Assembly: GCF_033568475.1 (NCBI RefSeq)
Contig: NC_133121.1
Span: 8,990,001 to 9,054,000 of the forward strand
Reading direction: 5' to 3'
Source of the DNA: Henckelia pumila
Taxonomy: Eukaryota; Streptophyta; Magnoliopsida; Lamiales; Gesneriaceae
DNA: 64,000 bases
Under the pieces are notes generated by a model. The model saw only the letters and a list, made by a program, of their open reading frames with translations. It did no database searches and was not told where the DNA came from. Every line of letters starts with the position of its first letter. The first letter of the stretch is position 1. Position numbers and translations under genes: made by a program. Shown here piece by piece: positions 59,466 to 64,000 of the stretch.

Positions 59466-59577
59466 GTAAGAAAAATGGGAGCATGTAATTAACTCGTGTT
59501 TTTTTTTCTTAGAAAGAATTGTGTTTTTCGGATTGTAAGTTGTTCTTCGAATCTATGTTACTCCAGAAACATTAGAT

Positions 59578-59760
59578 TTGCGACGTGTTTTGATTGGTTT
59601 CGTTTTCTTTACCTCGAATCTATGTTGCTCCAGAAACATTAGATTTGCGACCGCTTCTTCTGCTCCTCCCCTGGCGTTTCCAACTCCTTACTCGAGCAGC
59701 CAGAAACATCTACAGCCGCTAGACAAGGGGTGGCCGTCGGCAGGGTTGTGGTTGACAAGT
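59578..59760 (+). other. C-rich stretch, gene not recognised
   Basis: An open stretch with SAPPLAFPTPYSSSQ lies after a short direct repeat: TCGAATCTATGTT and GCTCCAGAAACATTAGATTTG occur twice (about 59549-59580 and 59613-59649). It could be part of a plastid transit peptide or the first exon of the phosphorylase fragment, but no family is recognised. Confidence 0.3.
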
Positions 59761-59775
59761 ATTTTGTACCTCATT

Positions 59776-59848
59776 TTCACCTTTCAAGTTTGATCTGGAG
59801 CAAGCATATTATGCAACAGCAGAGAGTGTCCGTGATCGGCTCATACAG
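59776..59848 (+). pseudogene. Single exon fragment of cytosolic alpha-glucan phosphorylase (H isozyme)
   Basis: The frame SFSPFKFDLEQAYYATAESV followed by RDRLIQ ends at a GT donor at 59849. This is a signature of the N-terminal part of plant phosphorylase H, an enzyme of starch and heteroglycan turnover in the cytosol. The plastid form differs here (KAFFATAQSVRD). No further phosphorylase exon is visible downstream, so only about 26 residues of ~840 are present. Confidence 0.8.
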
Positions 59849-60300
59849 GTATAATCAAATTGATTGATGCTTTGAAATTTGCTACTCATGAACACTAGGA
59901 ACTTATATCGGCCGTAATGCAACTGCTTTATTTGTGGCACTTTTTATTCCTGGTGACCATTGGGAAAGAGATATGTAACTATTTGTTTTCTTGAGGATGT
60001 TTAAGAGTTGATTTTTTTCTGAATGAATATTTATTTTTGGACCTTTAAGTAGGAACGTAGGTGGTGACACTATTTTTGTAGTTACCTCAATCTTTAAGTT
60101 TAATTATTTTGTGGGTGTGTCTGATGATGAGGGGCGGGCTTTATTAGGACCATTTGTTGGTTTCCTTAAGATAGTGCACATGTTACTATCACCATTAGAT
60201 ATGGAGATTTCCCCACTATGGCTCACATTTAAATTTCACGATCCGATTGTTTAAAAATTGGAGAGACTGCTGGACTACAGCAGATACCCGCAAAATGGTA
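59849..60300. other. No feature recognised
   Basis: Intron-like AT-rich sequence between the phosphorylase exon and the minus-strand Ppx/GppA fragment. Confidence 0.4.
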
Positions 60301-60307
60301 CAGAGGA

Positions 60308-60835
60308 TTACAAACTTCTTATTTGCTTCTTTACTAGATTTCTCAAGAACGTCACCTTTTGGAAATTTCTTTCTGTGATATTTAACAGCAGACCAATTTT
60401 ATTGATCTCTTCATCAGAATAACCATGAAGGTGATCTCCATTCACAATAATTCGATATGATTGCTTACGGTAACCCTTCTCTCCAGCATGTAATCCAATA
60501 TTGTGGAGCAAACTAGCACATTCAAGGTACTCGAGATCTCTGTCATCCAATGCCACTGAAAACTCGGAATCAAGAGGCTCCTTCAATTTTCTCGAACCTT
60601 CAAACATCTCCCTTGAAATGCAAGCACAAACGTTAGCTGCCTGAATCCTTTTCTTATTGTTAAACCTCGAAGAATCCTCCCACACGTGGATAACTTTGCA
60701 CATATTGGAGGATTTATATCCGGTTTTCTTCTGGGTTTTGTGTTTTTAATCCGCCCCCAATTCAATCGGGTTAACCAGAGATATGTGCCTGTCGGATACC
60801 CTTCCACGAATACCCCAAAATTCAAGATGTATCAG
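60308..60835 (-). pseudogene. Fragment of a plant Ppx/GppA-type phosphatase (HD-like region)
   Basis: Plant Ppx/GppA proteins combine an exopolyphosphatase/guanosine pentaphosphatase core with an HD-like helical region. The minus-strand frame from 60703 includes DDRDLEYLECASLLHNIGLH, then GYRKQSYRIIVNGDHLHGYS and DEEINKIGLLLN, which matches the HD-like part. HNIGLH retains the family histidine, and NGDHLHGYS is a hallmark. The preceding frame (about 60835-60700) does not join smoothly and the sequence diverges after 60400. About 100 recognisable residues are present of ~550. It is a captured or relict fragment. Confidence 0.75.
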
Positions 60836-61985
60836 TGTGTACTTCTTTGCTTTCTTTAGTTCTTCTCATATATTGTAGGGTAAGCATTTGACTCTTCCAA
60901 CCATGTCTTTCTAAGTAGACATTACATGAGCCATAAATTTTCGATAGTGATAATCAAATCAATGTCACCCTTGGTGTAAATTGATCCTCAATAATGTATT
61001 TTTGATGCGATTTGAATAGGTTTACTGTTGGGCTGGTATTGCTTCTCTGAGGCGTGAACTTGAATGATCATTGCTCGTGGTGTCATTATCTTAGTTGTGT
61101 GCCTACTTCTAAGTGGAGCTGCCACATCCCCAATCTCCTGTCAAGTGAAGAATATGTTACATAATTTCTCATTCAATGCTCTGATATTGGAAACACGCTC
61201 TCTTAGTTTTTCTTGTTCACTGCTTGAACATGTATGGTTTTCCACGCGTAGCAAATGGGGAACCACTATACTTTAATGTGTTCAAACAGTGGTTAAAACC
61301 AGACGTATTCTCTCACGAACCCAACCACGACTGAGATACAAGGTCTATGAACGCAGCTTCGTCGATGAAAGATTGCATTCTGTCGTCTCCAAGGCTCACA
61401 GACACCCCTATTTCCTGCCAGATCCTTACAAAAATGATACTCAGATTAATACATACTTTTGTAAATCTACAGATAATTCGAGTCACTATACTAATAATAT
61501 ATGTTAAGAAGTACATTTTTGTTATTATTTTCATACGTAGATAAAGCACTTGCTTGGAGCATATACATAAATGAAATTTGAGAGCTTGTATAGTGCCAGT
61601 GTAACTTGATTGTGGAGATGACTTTTTATTTATTCATCTCCGAGAATTATGGGCTTGAAGGTGTGGAAACATTTTTGGGATAATGTCATTTAATAATTGT
61701 TTGGGCCTCTTCCTTCCCCAATTATACTAGTTATATTGTCCATAATTAATTTTTATCTGATTGAGGTAATTATACTAAAATGGTTTAGGCACTTGCTTGG
61801 AGCATATACATAAATGACATTCGCATTATTTTTCTTGCAAGTTATACATTGTGAGCTTCATGGAGGAAATGCCTATATTTTTTGAATTAATATTTTTTGT
61901 TGCGTTACAAATCTCGGAGATTTTTATGTTTTTCTTCTAGTTTTGAGCTGGAAATGACGGATACATGAGCTCTTTTGATGATTTA
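60836..61985. other. No gene recognised; one exon-like minus-strand stretch
   Basis: A minus-strand open stretch at about 61430-61315 (IWQEIGVSVSLGDDRMQSFI) has an exon-like composition but no family match. A short sequence, CACTTGCTTGGAGCATATAC, occurs twice (about 61547 and 61791), marking a ~245-bp local duplication. The rest is AT-rich. Confidence 0.35.
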
Positions 61986-62400
61986 TGGTAAACGAATTAG
62001 TTTTAATATATGCTAATTAGACATAAAAAATATTAATTTTCTGTAAAAAATATTATATTTTTTGTTAAAAGTATTTCTTTTTACGTATGTGTTTAATTGC
62101 TGTCAAAATTAATGCATGTATATTCGACATAAAAGTATTATTTTTTTATGTTAAAAATATTACCTTTTTTGTTATAAGTATTAGTTTGTTTTGTTAAAAG
62201 TATTATTTCTGTCGTATGATAAATTGACATGACAAGTATTATTTTTTTAGTCAAAAATATTACTCGTTATGATAAAATTACTACTTCTAGATTATGATAA
62301 TTTGACATAAAAATATTAATTTTCCTATAAAAAAGTATTAGTTTTATGATAAAAGTATTAGTTTTTTTTATGTTCATTACAAAAAATGTATTAGTTTTGC
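61986..62400. repeat. AT-rich AAAAGTATTA-type array
   Basis: Units such as AAAAGTATTATTTTTTTATG are repeated about every 25-35 bp. They resemble the array in the Mutator-like composite at 14.75-16.3 kb. This suggests a second member of that element family here, but no terminal repeats were found nearby. Confidence 0.6.
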
Positions 62401-62671
62401 AATGGAAACAGAAGACCAGTAACTTTCTTGAAATCTTGGAAAGGCCTAAAATTACTCCAAACTGAATAAAAAAGAATTCAAGAAACAAAATTTTAAGCAC
62501 CAGAAGATTTAAATGAAGAGAGTTAAAGCATTTAGAGATTGGCTTGAAAAACCATCTATTTTAAAGGAAACTTCTATTTTCTCCTTCAAACACAAAGCTC
62601 TTTCTCTTATTTTTTGCCCTTCTCCACCAACCATTATCTTTCTAATTGCTGATACAATCTCCTCTCTTTAG

Positions 62672-63078
62672 AACCTGTTTTCCAACTTGATCTCGAGTCT
62701 CCAGACATCGTTGTTGTATCGGGAAATTCACCGTCTGATCTCCGAAAAAAGACATCCTTTCTAAAGGATGTGGATTTGTTTGGTTATGGCACAGGATTCG
62801 AGTACGATGCCGCCAATTCTGCACTTCCCATCTCAAAAATGCACAGTAGTTATAATCAACATATGCAACAGTATGAAGATTTCGGATGTTCATGTCACTT
62901 GTCTCGGGATGTTGTCTGGCCATGGAATTTATCTCACGACAATGAGTTCAGACATATTGTTAAGGATAACTCAGAGAGAATCGAACATGAGAGGAAGGGA
63001 GCTTTCTTGTTTCATCCAGCATCATTTCAGATTTTGAAGAGATATGGAAGCATGTGCAGAAAGCTAGAAGATGAATGA
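62672..63078 (+). CDS. Coding exon of an unrecognised gene (C-terminal exon)
   Basis: An AG acceptor after a C/T-rich tract (CTCCTCTCTTTAG) starts an open frame of about 135 codons ending in TGA at 63078. It contains ESPDIVVVSGNSPSDLRKKT, then DLFGYGTGFEYDAANSALP, SYNQHMQQYEDFGCSCHLS and RDVVWPWNLS. It ends LFHPASFQILKRYGSMCRKL. The peptide has an ordinary plant-exon composition and no stops, so it is either a real terminal exon or a recent capture. I do not recognise the family. Neighbouring exons are from other genes on the opposite strand, which favours a fragment. Confidence 0.45.
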
Positions 63079-63129
63079 TGCAAAACCCGGAATGTTTCAT
63101 GAATAGTATGTGACGTCGAAAAAAGATAA

Positions 63130-63300
63130 GAAACATAACCAGAATCCATTTCGCCATCAGAAGTATTCATTTCATGAGACCCAAAGGCCCCATCTTTTTT
63201 TGGAGGTTTGCGTTTAAGAATAGCAGCAGAAACGACAAGAGTGCTCTCATATTTTTGCATTCTGCAGCTTCTACACCTATCATATACAGAGATATCAAGT
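63130..63300 (-). pseudogene. Minus-strand exon-like piece, gene not recognised
   Basis: After TTTTTGCAG an open frame begins LDISVYDRCRSCRMQKYEST and continues VVSAAILKRKPPKKDG to DGEMDSGYVS. The CRSC pair and basic run suggest a nucleic-acid-binding or zinc-ribbon protein, but this is only an impression. Confidence 0.35.
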
Positions 63301-63780
63301 CTGCAAAAATTTTTTTTTTCCAAGCTAAATGGTAAAAACCAATGGAATAATGACTTCTCTTGTTGATTTCATTTATCACTGCAAGTACACCACGTAAACA
63401 TGATAAAGGAGCTCTGATATCTGGTTTCCAAAATACCAATTATGCACCAAAAAGGCAACAGTCTAGACCAAGACTAGCAAATTATTAACACAATCGACCA
63501 AGAACAACTAGAATGAAGCATTTTTTAGATTTTCCCTCATATATGATGACATTCTAAAGAAGCTCATTCAGTCAATTACCTCAGGTTTTTAATATTCCAG
63601 CTCCCGGTTTTTTTTAAAACAACCAAATTGATGTTATTCAAGCTAATACTACATATAAATGGTCTTCCTTGCTTGGTCTAGCTCTTCTTTTTCAATCTAA
63701 TTCAATCTTTGTCTAGATATTATAGGAATTAACAAGTATGTGTTTTCAAATGGGGGGAAAACAAATCAATGATGATTTAC
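63301..63780 (-). other. Intron-like sequence below the myosin exon
   Basis: No exon continuing the myosin motor (expected SFEQFCINF-type sequence) was found here, so the gene copy stops after the 63781-63882 exon or has a long intron. Confidence 0.4.
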
Positions 63781-64000
63781 CTGTTCAACTTAAAGCATTC
63801 AAACCCATAAATGTCCAGAACTCCAATTTGTATCTTAGAGTCCAGATCTTGCTCAACTGATCTATTAGTCTTCTCAACAAGCCTGAAACGTATAGAACTC
63901 GTCCAGACCAACATTCATGTAATTAATTTAATCAAACGCTGTATCAACAATCCATAAAATATCCAGCCTACCAATCGAACAGTCGAGCATAAACAGTCTT
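63781..64000 (-). pseudogene. Myosin XI motor-domain exons (partial, runs off the window)
   Basis: Class XI myosins are the plant actin motors that drive organelle streaming. The exon at the edge (63972-64000 and beyond) encodes KTVYARLFDW and ends at a GT donor. The next exon (63882-63781, 102 bp) follows a CAG acceptor and encodes [33 protein letters not shown], then ends at GT. The phase across the junction (GATTG/GCTT) is correct. The LDIYGFE motif is the switch II region of myosin motors. The sequence in this short part is intact. The downstream exon is not seen, so this may be another captured fragment; if it continues upstream beyond the window it could also be the end of a truncated gene. 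Confidence 0.85.

Overview
This window is a transposon-rich, AT-rich stretch of a flowering-plant nuclear genome, almost certainly a eudicot. The evidence is Ty3/Gypsy chromoviruses and Ty1/Copia elements primed by initiator tRNA-Met, a plant-type Helitron, CACTA and Mutator-like DNA transposons, and fragments of plant host genes (CDKA, UPL5, CWC22, a TFL1/CEN-type PEBP gene, mitochondrial HSP70, myosin XI, cytosolic alpha-glucan phosphorylase). The ends of the 12.8-18.6 kb element (GGCAAA... and ...GAGACCGTCTCAC) resemble a MITE family I associate with asterids such as Lamiales. That placement rests on memory, not on a search. I see no complete, clearly functional host gene.

Layout. 0-6.2 kb: two fragmentary Ty3/Gypsy elements side by side. 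6.4-6.7 kb: an inverted-repeat MITE-like unit. 7.0-10.1 kb: a degenerate ~230-bp tandem array containing two cleanly delimited DNA transposons, a 221-bp Helitron and an 816-bp Mutator-type MITE. 10.3-12.4 kb: exons of at least two host genes (CWC22 and a WAK-like kinase) plus an unassigned gene, all on the minus strand. 12.5-37.5 kb: a decayed Rep/helicase Helitron on the minus strand, apparently split by two nested insertions. One is a 5.8-kb Mutator-like composite carrying CDKA and UPL5 pieces (12796-18578, 9-bp target duplication). The other is a 10.2-kb Tekay-type Gypsy element with ~2.7-kb LTRs (24113-34315, target duplication ATATG). 37918-44081: a 6.2-kb CACTA element (target duplication AAC) carrying the 5' end of mitochondrial HSP70, the promoter and first exons of a TFL1/CEN-like gene, and the 3' exons of an unknown gene. 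44.4-59.0 kb: three tandem 741-bp units. The third is split by an Ale-like Copia element, which itself contains a solo Tekay LTR and a 4.9-kb Athila/Tat-like non-autonomous LTR element. 59.2-64.0 kb: single exons of several more host genes in mixed orientation (BOI/BRG-like, phosphorylase H, Ppx/GppA phosphatase, two unrecognised exons), ending in two correctly spliced myosin XI exons at the window edge.

Taken together, the window records repeated nested insertion and repeated capture of host gene pieces by at least two classes of DNA transposon. The target-site duplications and nesting order give a relative chronology: the 741-bp triplication came first, then the Copia element, then the insertions inside it. 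By eye the Copia LTRs are ~96-97% alike and the nested LTR element's LTRs ~98%, which agrees with that order. The most notable cargo is the 5' part of a flowering regulator (TFL1/CEN) with its own TATA box inside a CACTA element, and a cell-cycle kinase 5' end inside a Mutator-like element. All similarity calls are from recalled family sequences, with no database search.
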